Notes under the pieces: model-generated | The model's input: the letters and a program-made list of their open reading frames with translations, nothing else | Databases searched by the model: none | What the model was told of the DNA's origin: nothing | Assembly: GCA_040752855.1 (NCBI GenBank) | Contig: JBFMHP010000031.1 | Span: forward strand, 12,040-76,039 | Reading direction: 5' to 3' | DNA: 64,000 nt | Source: JBFMHP01 sp040752855 | GTDB taxonomy: Bacteria; Pseudomonadota; Gammaproteobacteria; RBG-16-57-12 | Made by a program: the position numbers and the translations under genes | Shown: one piece after another, positions 46,487 to 54,648 of the stretch | How positions within the stretch are numbered: the stretch's first letter is position 1 | Layout: the number at the start of each line of letters is the position of its first letter

Positions 46487-47644
46487 ATGCAATTGCTGAG
46501 GCGTGTTGTGCGACCGGGAATATTCATAGGGCTGTTGGTATGTGACGTTTGTCTTGGCGCCACGGGTATAGAGATCGAGGATGTTCGCGGTGATGATGTC
46601 GGTGCTGGCGGCATCGTCTATCCCGATCGTGATGACTTTGCGCCAGGGGATCTGGATCTAGTGTCCTTTGCTGCGGAGCCCGCGACAGACGGTGTGTGGT
46701 TCGAGGCGAGTTTTGCAAACCCCATCCGCTCCCCGCGCGGCCGTGTTGTTGGTCTAGGACCCGAGCCCGTGGATCGATATGCCCGACTCGGGTTCTACAC
46801 CTTTAACCTTGATATTTACATCGACCAAGATGGTATTGTGGGCTCGGGCAACACCGCCACCGTTCCGGGGCGACAAGCGGCAGTGGATACCAGGTATGCT
46901 TGGGAGAAGGCGGTGATACTTACGCCGCGGCCCACCGAGGCCCGTACTTTGCTTGAGGGGTACTTCGAACGCACCCTGGAAGAGCAGAAAAGGGCGGTAG
47001 AGGGCCGGGTGAGTGCCGAAGAACTCGCCGCAATCAGGGCTTCGGTCAAGGCCCGCGTGGGGGATGCCTTCTACTTTCCCAGCGATGTGCGGGTACAGAA
47101 GCAAACGATCCGTTTTTTCGTCCCGGCGAGTTATCTGGGTGCAGGGTTCAATGAATCATGGCGTTACGTTGTCCTCGTCACTGGAGCCGAGATTGAACAA
47201 AACATGCACCTCATCGGAAAATCATCTCAAGGTTTTACGCTGATGATGATGCCGGTCTCAGTTGGAAGGCCACGCGACCGCTTTGGCCTGCAACGCGATG
47301 CCGACGGTGGTCAGCCGCCGATCGTTGATTTGCTCACACCAGAACCCGGGTTGCAGCAGCGGATTCTCTCCAACTACAACATCGTAACCGGACAGTTGGC
47401 AACATTACCTGGCGTGCCTTCAAAGGCTATCAAACCTGAACCTGGGCCAGGCCGCACATTCACGCCTTCACCTAGAGAGTCAGACATTGATGACCTGCTC
47501 AATGCGTCGCCCGTACCGGCGCAACAGTCCTCCGGGCGTAGTATCGCGGAACGGTTACGAAACTTAAACCAGCTCAAAAATGAAGGGCTAGTCAGCGATG
47601 AAGAATATAAACAGCTGCGAGAGAAAATACTCTCGGAGATCTAA
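46487..47644 (+). CDS. exported DOMON-like protein with C-terminal SHOCT domain
   Basis: A 385-residue protein with a signal peptide (about 1-25). The mature start IEIEDVRGDDVGAGGIVYPD then GDLDLVSF is a diverged version of the module in the protein at 43400, so the two are paralogues. A Pro-rich linker (about 300-350) leads to a C-terminal SHOCT motif, LNQLKNEGLVSDEEYKQLR, a short helix-turn seen at the ends of many oligomerising or membrane-linked proteins. ATG 46487 is preferred over TTG 46484 because AGGTAG precedes it. No enzyme domain is seen. Confidence 0.75.
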   Translation: MQLLRRVVRPGIFIGLLVCDVCLGATGIEIEDVRGDDVGAGGIVYPDRDDFAPGDLDLVSFAAEPATDGVWFEASFANPIRSPRGRVVGLGPEPVDRYARLGFYTFNLDIYIDQDGIVGSGNTATVPGRQAAVDTRYAWEKAVILTPRPTEARTLLEGYFERTLEEQKRAVEGRVSAEELAAIRASVKARVGDAFYFPSDVRVQKQTIRFFVPASYLGAGFNESWRYVVLVTGAEIEQNMHLIGKSSQGFTLMMMPVSVGRPRDRFGLQRDADGGQPPIVDLLTPEPGLQQRILSNYNIVTGQLATLPGVPSKAIKPEPGPGRTFTPSPRESDIDDLLNASPVPAQQSSGRSIAERLRNLNQLKNEGLVSDEEYKQLREKILSEI

Positions 47645-47773
47645 AGTAGTTAACTAGCCACGATGGAGCATTGCTGTCACCCACATTGCATGCATTAAGT
47701 GAAATATGGAGAAGAAAAATCGGCTTCTGGCACGCCTTGATGACGTCGGCCTCACTGGAGTACTGAGGTCCAC

Positions 47774-48268
47774 GTGGGTAATCGCACCGTGTCGTTTGTC
47801 CATGCAGCCCAACGCAGTCCGGTGCAAAACGTGGCCAACATTCTCCAGCTAAAACCCCGTGTCATATTCGATAAAACTATCACCATTGTCTTCGGCGTGA
47901 TCCTGGGGTTTATCACGCTGGCGATGATACTGGGCGTGGTTCAGTTGTTTTACAACTTGCTGGAAATCTTCATCAAGCCGGACGCCGCAGCACAGTATCA
48001 TAAGATGATTTCTCATATCCTGACCCTGTTCATCCTGGTCGAGCTGTCGCGCTCACTGGTGGAATATTTCGATACCCACATGATCAAGATCACCTTCATT
48101 ATCGATGCTTCCCTGATCTTCGTGCTGCGGGAGATCATGATCAATCTTTTCGAACAGAAAGTAGGCACAGGAGAGATTTACGCGCTCAGCGGCTTGCTGC
48201 TGGTCATCGGCATTTTGCGCATCGGTGCTGTTTGGGCACAAGTGCATGTGGCCAAACAACCCAGCTAG
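47774..48268 (+). CDS. PsiE-family phosphate-starvation-inducible membrane protein
   Basis: A 164-residue protein with four membrane helices (about 35-60, 78-95, 105-123 and 135-155). FILVELSRSLVEYF and ASLIFVLREIMI are the PsiE pattern. PsiE is induced by phosphate starvation in E. coli; its function is unknown. GTG 47774 follows GAGG at a 5-base spacing. Its last 4 bases overlap the convergent DedA gene. Confidence 0.82.
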   Translation: MGNRTVSFVHAAQRSPVQNVANILQLKPRVIFDKTITIVFGVILGFITLAMILGVVQLFYNLLEIFIKPDAAAQYHKMISHILTLFILVELSRSLVEYFDTHMIKITFIIDASLIFVLREIMINLFEQKVGTGEIYALSGLLLVIGILRIGAVWAQVHVAKQPS

Positions 48269-48834
48269 TGTTCTGATTGGTTATTTTTTCGGTTAAGGTA
48301 TCGATGCACAAGCCAGACGAGCAGACCTCCCACCCCGATCGCGGCGAACAGCTCTGCTTCGTAGTGCTTCACCTTGCCGATCCATGCCTCGAAGGCCTGA
48401 CCGAATAAGTAACCGAGCAGTCCGACACACATAGCCCAGAGCAAGGCGCCTAAGATGTTGAGCAGGATGAAGCGCAACGTTGGAACTCTGCTCATGCCCA
48501 ACACGAATGGCGTTATCGTGCGCAGGCCATACAAAAAACGGAATCCAAGGATCAGCGCAAATTGATGGCGCTCCATGAGACCGAAGACTGTAGACGCCTT
48601 GGGTTTCCATGCGGAATGACTTTCCAACCAGTGCTGGCCGCGCAAGCGTCCCAGAAAGAAATAGAGCTGATCCCCGCACCAGGTTCCGAGAAAGGCGGCG
48701 AGGATCACGCCCTGCAGATTCAGATACCCAAGATGGGCGGCAAGTCCGCCCAATATGAGAATGGTTTCACCCTCCAGGAAGGTGCCCAGTAATATGGCCA
48801 GATAGCCATAATGTTCTATGAAGGATTGCAGCAT
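48265..48834 (-). CDS. DedA family membrane protein
   Basis: A 189-residue member of the DedA/SNARE-associated family, several of which flip undecaprenyl phosphate or phosphatidylethanolamine. The N-terminal FIEHYGYLAILLGTFLEGETIL (in part; re-entrant helix with the acidic EGE), the GTWCGDQLYFFLGRL segment and the Arg-bearing FRFLYGLRTITPFVLGMSR are all present. The substrate is unknown. Confidence 0.9.
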   Translation of the reverse strand: MLQSFIEHYGYLAILLGTFLEGETILILGGLAAHLGYLNLQGVILAAFLGTWCGDQLYFFLGRLRGQHWLESHSAWKPKASTVFGLMERHQFALILGFRFLYGLRTITPFVLGMSRVPTLRFILLNILGALLWAMCVGLLGYLFGQAFEAWIGKVKHYEAELFAAIGVGGLLVWLVHRYLNRKNNQSEH

Positions 48835-49009
48835 GTATTCGCTTTATTTGTCTTCAATTGCAGAAGCCGGCGCTCAACGGATTCGCACACTGATACCGAA
48901 ATCGTGTTAAGCGCGGCTTCATGCGTTGAAGACTTTTCAAGGGTTAGCATTGAATGAGTCTTTACTATCGATCGTCTTAGTACTTAAGCTCAATATGCAT
49001 GAAATTTCA
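48835..49009. other. intergenic region upstream of the DedA gene
   Basis: The left part of the 48835-49203 spacer. It should carry the minus-strand promoter of the DedA gene, but I see no clear boxes, RNA or coding sequence. Confidence 0.4.
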
Positions 49010-49118
49010 TCCCCTCCCTTGACGGGAGGGCTAGGGGAGGGTGAGAACACTGAAATATCAGTGCGACGCTCACCAGTCCACCCCCACCCTAGCCATCCCC
49101 CATCAAGGGGGATGGGAA
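49010..49118. repeat. inverted pair of hairpin/CTAGGG repeats
   Basis: Left unit: CCCCTCCC-TTGA-CGGGAGGG then CTAGGGGAGGGTGAG (from about 49010). Right unit, inverted: CCACCCCCACCCTAGCC, then ATCCCCC-ATCA-AGGGGGAT (to about 49116). The units match the single copy at 3793-3827. Between them lies CACTG-AAATAT-CAGTG. The paired, inverted arrangement is like a REPIN or a small MITE. Confidence 0.7.
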
Positions 49119-49127
49119 TCTATCACT

Positions 49128-49144
49128 TTAAGTAAGTGCCATTC
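49128..49144. repeat. 17-base direct repeat, copy 2
   Basis: TTAAGTAAGTGCCATTC, identical to 35092-35108. Here too it lies just after a palindromic repeat element. Confidence 0.7.
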
Positions 49145-49203
49145 GGCCGGAACTGATATCCGTGTATCCAGGGTATATATAAGTGGAGGTATCCTCGTCC
49201 GCC

Positions 49204-51741
49204 ATGTCCGTTTCAGATGAAAGCTTCTGGCGCCTGCCTTTAACCCAAGTGCTGGCCGAGCTCGATGCCTCGATACAGGGGCTGACTGCTACACAGGCAG
49301 CGGCGCGCCTTGCATCCTGCGGGCCCAATCTCCTGCGTCCTGGCCGCAGGCGCGCCGTGGTCGTGGAGTTTCTCGCGCGGTTTCGCAATCCCTTGGTGAT
49401 CGTGCTGCTTGCGGCGAGCGGTGTTACTGCGCTGATGGGCGATGTTACGGGATTTTTGATCATCGCCGCGATTGTGCTCATGAGCGTCACGCTGGACTTC
49501 GTACAGGAGTACCGGGCGGGGCGTGCTGCGGACAAGCTGCGCCAGTCCGTGGCGGTGCGCGCCACCGTATTGCGTGATCGACACGCGCAGGAAATCCCGC
49601 TGAGCGATGTAGTGCCGGGCGATGTCGTCTTGCTTGCGGCAGGTGATCTGGTTCCAGCCGATGGGCGCATCCTGGAGGCGCGGGACTGCTTCGTCAATCA
49701 GTCGCTGTTGACCGGCGAGTCCTACCCCGTGGAAAAGCGCCCGGGCGAGTTGTCCGCCACGGAACAGGATCTGAGCGCAGCGGATAACGCCGCCTTCATG
49801 GGTACTTCGGTGGTCAGCGGCAGTGCGAAACTGCTGATTTGCAGAACGGGCACGTCCACCGCGGTGGCACAGATCGCGGAAGTGCTGACCGCCAAGGCAC
49901 CGCCGACCGCATTCGAGATTGGCACGCGGCGCTTCGGCATGTTGATCATGCGCCTGACCGTGTTGCTCGTGCTGTCGGTGTTGTTGATCAATGCGCTGTT
50001 TGAACGCCCGTTGTTGGAGTCGTTTCTATTTGCGGTCGCCCTGGCGGTCGGGCTGACCCCGGAGTTGCTGCCGATGGTCATCACCGTCACACTGTCGCGC
50101 GGGGCGCTGCGCATGGCGCGCAAACATGTGATCGTCAAGCGCCTGGCGGCGATACAAAATCTCGGCGGCATGGATGTGCTGTGCACCGACAAGACCGGGA
50201 CGCTCACCGAGGCGCGCATTCGTCTGGAGCGTCATCTCGATCCCCACGGGCGCGACAACGAGCGCGTGCTGCAACTCGCTTATCTCAACAGCTATTTCGA
50301 GACCGGCCTGCGCAGCCCACTGGATGAGGCGATCCTGGAGCACAAAGAAATCGGCGTGGGATCTTGGCGCAAGCTCGATGAAGTGCCTTTCGACTTCGAG
50401 CGGCGACGCGTATCGGTGCTGGTCGATGACGGCCGCGAACGGCTGCTGGTAGTCAAAGGTGCGCCCGAGGATATGCTGCGCCTCTCCACCGCCTACACCG
50501 CGGACGGCATGGAAAGCGCGCAACCGCTCGATGAGCCGATGCGCATACGTCTTCAGGCGCTGCACGACGACTTGGCGCGCGAGGGCTTTCGCGTGCTCGG
50601 CATCGCCTGGCGGCGCGTGGCGTTGGATCATCCGCATGCGGTGGTGGACGATGAAACGGAACTGGTATTCGCAGGCTACGCCGCCTTTCTCGATCCGCCC
50701 AAGGTGAGCGCCGCACCGGCGCTGCACTCCCTGGCCGCCGGCGGTGTGGCCCTCAAGATCGTCACAGGCGACAATGAGCTGGTGACGCGCCATGTGTGTG
50801 CGCAACTCGGTATCGCGGTCACCGGCGTATTGAGTGGTCATGACATACAGCAGCTCGATGATCACGCGCTCCAGGCGCAAGTGGAAAATGTGAATCTCTT
50901 TTGCCGCGTCACGCCGGCGCAAAAAAATCGCATCATACTCGCGTTGAAGGCCCGCGGCCATACCGTCGGCTACCTAGGCGACGGCGTCAACGACGCGCCC
51001 GCGCTGCACTCGGCGGATGTCGGTGTTTCCGTTGACAGCGCCGTGGATGTCGCCAAGGAGGCGGCGGATCTCATTTTGTTGCGGCACGATTTGCATGTGC
51101 TGCACGAGGGCGTGCTCGAGGGCCGGCGCACCTTCGGCAATATTATGAAGTACATCATGATGGGGACCAGCTCGAATTTCGGCAACATGTTCAGCATGGC
51201 CGGCGCGACGTTGTTTCTGCCGTTCTTGCCGATGCTGCCGATGCAGATCCTGCTCAACAATCTGCTCTACGACATCTCCGAGATCGCCATCCCCATGGAC
51301 CGGGTCGAGCGGCGCTTCCTCACGCGCCCGCAACACTGGGACATGAACTTCATCCGCAATTTCATGTGGGTGGTCGGGCCGGTGAGTTCGCTGTTCGACT
51401 TTCTCACCTTTTTCGTCATGCTCAAGATATTCGACGCCGGCGAGGCGCTGTTTCAAACCGGCTGGTTCATCGAGTCCATGGCCACTCAGGTGTTGGTGAT
51501 CTTTGTGATCCGCACCGTCCATAACCCGCTGCGTAGCCGCCCGGCAACGGCGCTCACCGCCACTTCGCTGGCGGTGGTGCTTATCGCCGCGGCGTTGCCG
51601 TTGAGCCCGCTTGCGCCCTACCTTGGTTTCGTAGCACCGCCGCCGGCATTCTACGCGGTGCTGGTGGTCATGGTGTTGTGCTATCTGGCGAGCGTTGAAA
51701 TCGTCAAACGCTATTTTTACCGGCGCTTTGGAAGGCACTGA
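49204..51741 (+). CDS. mgtA: magnesium-translocating P-type ATPase (MgtA-like)
   Basis: Type IIIB P-ATPase that imports Mg2+. From ATG 49204 the product has 845 residues; GTG 49183 would add seven, and the nearby GGAGG does not settle the choice. Motifs: LLTGESYPVEK (actuator), CTDKTGTLTEA with phosphorylated Asp329, GDGVNDAPALHSADVGVSVD (hinge). The C-terminal segment SSNFGNMFSMAGATLFLPF and MQILLNNLLYD is characteristic of MgtA/MgtB rather than Ca2+ pumps. No mgtC or leader peptide is visible upstream. Confidence 0.93.
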   Translation: MSVSDESFWRLPLTQVLAELDASIQGLTATQAAARLASCGPNLLRPGRRRAVVVEFLARFRNPLVIVLLAASGVTALMGDVTGFLIIAAIVLMSVTLDFVQEYRAGRAADKLRQSVAVRATVLRDRHAQEIPLSDVVPGDVVLLAAGDLVPADGRILEARDCFVNQSLLTGESYPVEKRPGELSATEQDLSAADNAAFMGTSVVSGSAKLLICRTGTSTAVAQIAEVLTAKAPPTAFEIGTRRFGMLIMRLTVLLVLSVLLINALFERPLLESFLFAVALAVGLTPELLPMVITVTLSRGALRMARKHVIVKRLAAIQNLGGMDVLCTDKTGTLTEARIRLERHLDPHGRDNERVLQLAYLNSYFETGLRSPLDEAILEHKEIGVGSWRKLDEVPFDFERRRVSVLVDDGRERLLVVKGAPEDMLRLSTAYTADGMESAQPLDEPMRIRLQALHDDLAREGFRVLGIAWRRVALDHPHAVVDDETELVFAGYAAFLDPPKVSAAPALHSLAAGGVALKIVTGDNELVTRHVCAQLGIAVTGVLSGHDIQQLDDHALQAQVENVNLFCRVTPAQKNRIILALKARGHTVGYLGDGVNDAPALHSADVGVSVDSAVDVAKEAADLILLRHDLHVLHEGVLEGRRTFGNIMKYIMMGTSSNFGNMFSMAGATLFLPFLPMLPMQILLNNLLYDISEIAIPMDRVERRFLTRPQHWDMNFIRNFMWVVGPVSSLFDFLTFFVMLKIFDAGEALFQTGWFIESMATQVLVIFVIRTVHNPLRSRPATALTATSLAVVLIAAALPLSPLAPYLGFVAPPPAFYAVLVVMVLCYLASVEIVKRYFYRRFGRH

Positions 51742-51790
51742 TGCGCGTACTTTTGCGACTTCAATCCGCGGTTTCTTTTGGAACCCTGCA

Positions 51791-51848
51791 TGTAGGAGCC
51801 TGCCCTGCAGGCGAGGACACTCTTTCGCGAGCAGGGCTCGCTCCTACA
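51791..51848. repeat. REPIN (two inverted REP sequences)
   Basis: TGTAGGAGC (51791-51799) followed by the hairpin GCCTGC-CCT-GCAGGC, about eight bases of spacer, then GCGAGC-AGG-GCTCGC ending GCTCCTACA (51840-51848). Each half is a Pseudomonas-type REP (GTAGGAGC head plus a hairpin), in inverted orientation. Such elements are mobilised in trans by RAYT transposases; none is encoded in this window. It may also end mgtA transcription. Confidence 0.85.
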
Positions 51849-51888
51849 CGATTATTTTTATCCGCCATATCAGGAAATCACTCATCTA

Positions 51889-51905
51889 TCAGAGGTTCCT
51901 TAGTT
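51889..51905 (-). repeat. 17-base sequence shared with the insertion-element junction at 63871
   Basis: On the minus strand this reads AACTAAGGAACCTCTGA, identical to 63871-63887. CTAA fits the YTAR target preferred by IS5-type elements, and GGAACCTCTGA would then be the element's end. Here it forms the stop codon of the 51900 gene. No transposase follows, so it would be a remnant. Confidence 0.55.
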
Positions 51906-52322
51906 ATGCATCGCTGGTGCAGGCGTGGCGGTCGCGGCCGGCGCGGGTGCAACAGCGCCGGGAGCAGGCTGCGGCTCATCGACCAGCGTGACTTTGGTCA
52001 CGTAGTAGCGGGTTTCGCCAAAGCAACTGGTGGGCAATCCGACCTTCTGCTCGTAATGCAGCGCCACCCGTTTGCCGATGGAGCGGTTTATGCTCTCGGC
52101 GACTTCGTCATCCCGCACGGTGAAGTAAAACTTTTCCGGCATGCTGCCAGGCATGGCAACCATCGACAGTTCGCCTTCCCATGTTTTGCAGATCCAGCCC
52201 TTGTGCGATATCTTCTGCACCCACCCCGCGCGTTCGCCGACCGAGTAATTCCAATTGAGAAAAATCAAAAAGTAGACCGCCACCAGGGCGGCCAGCGCAG
52301 CGATAGCACCGAAGATACGCAT
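51900..52322 (-). CDS. hypothetical membrane-anchored protein
   Basis: A 140-residue protein with one N-terminal hydrophobic helix (about 3-24), then a periplasmic domain containing WEGELSMVAMPG, FYFTVRDDEVAESINRSIGK and VALHYEQKVGLPTSCFGETRY (in part), and a Pro/Ala-rich tail. GGAG stands 6 bases before ATG 52322. No family name can be given. The stop codon lies in the repeated 17-base sequence, so the tail may have been altered by an insertion. Confidence 0.7.
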   Translation of the reverse strand: MRIFGAIAALAALVAVYFLIFLNWNYSVGERAGWVQKISHKGWICKTWEGELSMVAMPGSMPEKFYFTVRDDEVAESINRSIGKRVALHYEQKVGLPTSCFGETRYYVTKVTLVDEPQPAPGAVAPAPAATATPAPAMHN

Positions 52323-52606
52323 GATTTGCTCCTTAGCAGATTGCTGGAAACCACCCTGCCTTTAGAGGGTTGGGATGAGGGGGCAACGAGGTGCCCGCGC
52401 CTGATTGTATCCCATCCTTCCGATCTTCTCGACTCGGGCTCAGGGCTTCGTCGCGAGAGAGCGGGGCTGCGATGCATTTTTCAGCGGCTTGTCGAAGCAG
52501 CGGGGGTGGCGGTGCGTCGGACTGTCTTCGCACTGCGCCGCAAGGTATTCGGGTGTTGGTGGTGGGGGGGACGCGCAGACGCGACGAATGTCGCGCCAAA
52601 GATTGA

Positions 52607-53152
52607 TCACCAGCGGCGCACGCGTCCCGTATCGATGTGCACAAAATCAGATTTGGGGTAGTAGCCGACCCCGCCCGCACGCAGCGCCAGGGCCGCGTCG
52701 CGCAGATCTTTCAGCGCGCAGCCGGGGAGCCGGATGTCGATCGCCATTCCCTGCATATGCAGGCTTTTGCTGGCGACGCCGTCGCTGCGAACGGCCAAGG
52801 CGGCATTGCTGGCCGGGGAACGATAGCCGGAGATGATCTCGAAGGGCCGCGTATTCTCGACCCGGCCCTGCAGCGCGAACAGCAGATCGAGCAGGCGGGC
52901 TTCCATAGCGGTCGTTTCGTTGGTGCGGTGATCACGCAGGATGTGGTTGATCTCCGCCAGTGAGTCGGCCAGATACTCGTCCTGCGCCCAGTACACCGTG
53001 CGCAGCGTTTCGCCGGTGTGCGTGTTGTAAAAAGCCAGGGCGCGCTCGGGCAGGGCCAAGCGTGTTTTGGCGAGCGCGAGCGATGGTGCAACGCTGGCGC
53101 CGGCGAGTACCAAGCCCCATTTCAATAGGTTGCGCCGCGTAAGCGTCGGCAT
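52607..53152 (-). CDS. MepK/YcbK-like murein endopeptidase (DUF882, peptidase M15 fold)
   Basis: A 181-residue exported protein starting MPTLTRRNLLKWGLVLAG; the twin-arginine-like TRRNLL suggests Tat export, as in E. coli YcbK. The M15-type zinc site is visible as SLHMQGMAIDIRLPG (His, Asp) and FVHIDTGRVRRW (His). ISGYRSPASN is the family's conserved central motif. MepK cuts 3-3 (mDap-mDap) cross-links made by L,D-transpeptidases, and such a transpeptidase gene lies next to it on the same strand. A longer frame to 53170 is open. Confidence 0.85.
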   Translation of the reverse strand: MPTLTRRNLLKWGLVLAGASVAPSLALAKTRLALPERALAFYNTHTGETLRTVYWAQDEYLADSLAEINHILRDHRTNETTAMEARLLDLLFALQGRVENTRPFEIISGYRSPASNAALAVRSDGVASKSLHMQGMAIDIRLPGCALKDLRDAALALRAGGVGYYPKSDFVHIDTGRVRRW

Positions 53153-53296
53153 GATGCGAATGTCCTCCAAGTCGGCCCGAGCGGTTCGGGGCCTGTCATA
53201 GCTAAATCGGCTGTTTCTTTGGTGAACTAAAATACCTCGCTACGCAGGGCCTGTCTGCCCGCTCTTTCACAAAATTGGACGCGGAAGTGAACCGGG

Positions 53297-54316
53297 CTAG
53301 GGCGGGGGAGATCGAGTCACATCCCGTGCCACGCCTTCCTGGGCGGCGATGACCGCTTCGGCGGCCGGCCAGTCGATGCGCTCGGCCAGTTGATAGGCCT
53401 CGGCAGTGGCGCGCAAGGTTTCCAGAGTGGCCTCGCCCCGGCGGTAAACATCGGGATGAGCCTCGAGGAAAAGGCGCCCGTCATCGCGCAGGGCGAGCAG
53501 GAGTGGCCGGTAGACGATGCGCACCGGCATGCCGATGCGCACCTCGGTAAACAGCGCCTCGATGTCGTCGGGATGCACGCGGATGCAGCCGTGGCTGCGA
53601 AACTGGTAGATGCTCATGGGCGCGATCGTGCTGTGGATGCCGTAACCCGGTCGGCTCAGGCCGAGCCAATATTTGCCCAGCGGATTGTCAGGGCCTGGCG
53701 GTACGCGGGTCCGCACGATCTGGCCTTCGCGACGCATTTCTTCTTGTATGGAGACAGGTACGATCCAGTCCTTGTTGATTTCACGGCTGCGCACCGTGAA
53801 TTCCCCGCTGGGCGTGGGCCAGCTGCGCCGCCCCAGTCCCACGGGATAGACACGCGACAGGTTGCCTTCGCGAAAAAAGAACAGCATGCGCTGTGGCAGG
53901 TTGATCAGGATACCTTCGTTCAGACGCTCGGGCATGATGTGCAGCGCATTGATCTTCAGATGCTGACCGGGAAAAATCAGTCCGTCGTAGTCGATCGCGT
54001 TGTCACGTGCAATGGTGTGGGCGTCAACGCCGTAGCGTGCGCCGATCTTGATCAGAAAATCGTCCGGTTGGACGATATAGTCGAACTCGCTGCCGGTCGT
54101 CGTATCTGAAAGCGGAAGCAGGCTCTCCGCCGAGGCTTTCAGCGGTTGAGCGCACAGCATGATGCACGCAATCACCACAGTAAACTCAATCCGCGCGCGA
54201 GGGGGCGGTGGAGCGGCCTTGCCGGATACTCCACAGTAGCGCAGCAGGCGCTTGAACATTCGGTCAATCCGTTTCTGGACCTGTTGATACGTCGACAGCA
54301 TCTCGTCAAAGAACAT
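53297..54316 (-). CDS. LysM-containing L,D-transpeptidase (YkuD)
   Basis: Periplasmic peptidoglycan cross-linking or lipoprotein-attaching enzyme. It has a hydrophobic segment (FTVVIACIMLCA) ending ASAES, a LysM-like domain (DYIVQPDDFLIKIGARYGV), then the YkuD domain with catalytic motif HSTIAPMSIYQFRSHGCIRV (Cys nucleophile). The start is uncertain: ATG 54316 has GAGG about 11 bases upstream, while ATG 54424 and TTG 54436 are in frame. The 40 or so residues before the hydrophobic segment are unusually long for a signal peptide. It pairs with the MepK-like gene downstream. Confidence 0.87.
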   Translation of the reverse strand: MFFDEMLSTYQQVQKRIDRMFKRLLRYCGVSGKAAPPPPRARIEFTVVIACIMLCAQPLKASAESLLPLSDTTTGSEFDYIVQPDDFLIKIGARYGVDAHTIARDNAIDYDGLIFPGQHLKINALHIMPERLNEGILINLPQRMLFFFREGNLSRVYPVGLGRRSWPTPSGEFTVRSREINKDWIVPVSIQEEMRREGQIVRTRVPPGPDNPLGKYWLGLSRPGYGIHSTIAPMSIYQFRSHGCIRVHPDDIEALFTEVRIGMPVRIVYRPLLLALRDDGRLFLEAHPDVYRRGEATLETLRATAEAYQLAERIDWPAAEAVIAAQEGVARDVTRSPPP

Positions 54317-54500
54317 GGACAAATCTACCTCGAAAGTCGGGAAGAGGGCGTGCTGATCACTCTCGCGCCTCAACCACGCGCACATTTGATTTTGTAAGGA
54401 CTTGTGTCGATTGATTGATGTCATCGCCGAACGCAATCATGAATTGGCATTCTCAACAGCAAAAGTAACGCTCAATCGTTGCATAAATTTATGAGTTCAG

Positions 54501-54528
54501 GAACTTTTTGGATCAGCAGGCGGTCTTG
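54501..54528 (+). promoter_or_regulatory. weak candidate sigma-E promoter upstream of treS
   Basis: GAACTT (54501-54506, preceded by G), 17-base spacer, TCTTG (54524-54528). A separate TATAAT lies at 54557-54562 without a good -35 box. Either could drive the treS fusion; the region from 54437 to 54648 has no gene. Confidence 0.3.
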
Positions 54529-54648
54529 GACAAAAAATTATGCAACCGTCGGCTAATATAATAGTAGCGGTTGATCGTGCGGCCATGGTCAGGTTGGCGG
54601 TCGCGAGCAGCACCACTACCTTTGACCTGACATGGACAGGGCATCCAA

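Noticed and set aside
49012..49120. Possible CRISPR-like array
   Set aside because: The repeats are inverted hairpin units with no regular spacers and no cas genes.
48926..49135. 69-codon plus-strand open frame upstream of mgtA
   Set aside because: Most of it translates the palindromic repeat pair; no ribosome-binding site and no sign of an MgtL-type leader peptide.
54526..54562. TTGGAC with TATAAT as a sigma-70 promoter for treS
   Set aside because: The spacer would be 25 bases, too long for a standard promoter.
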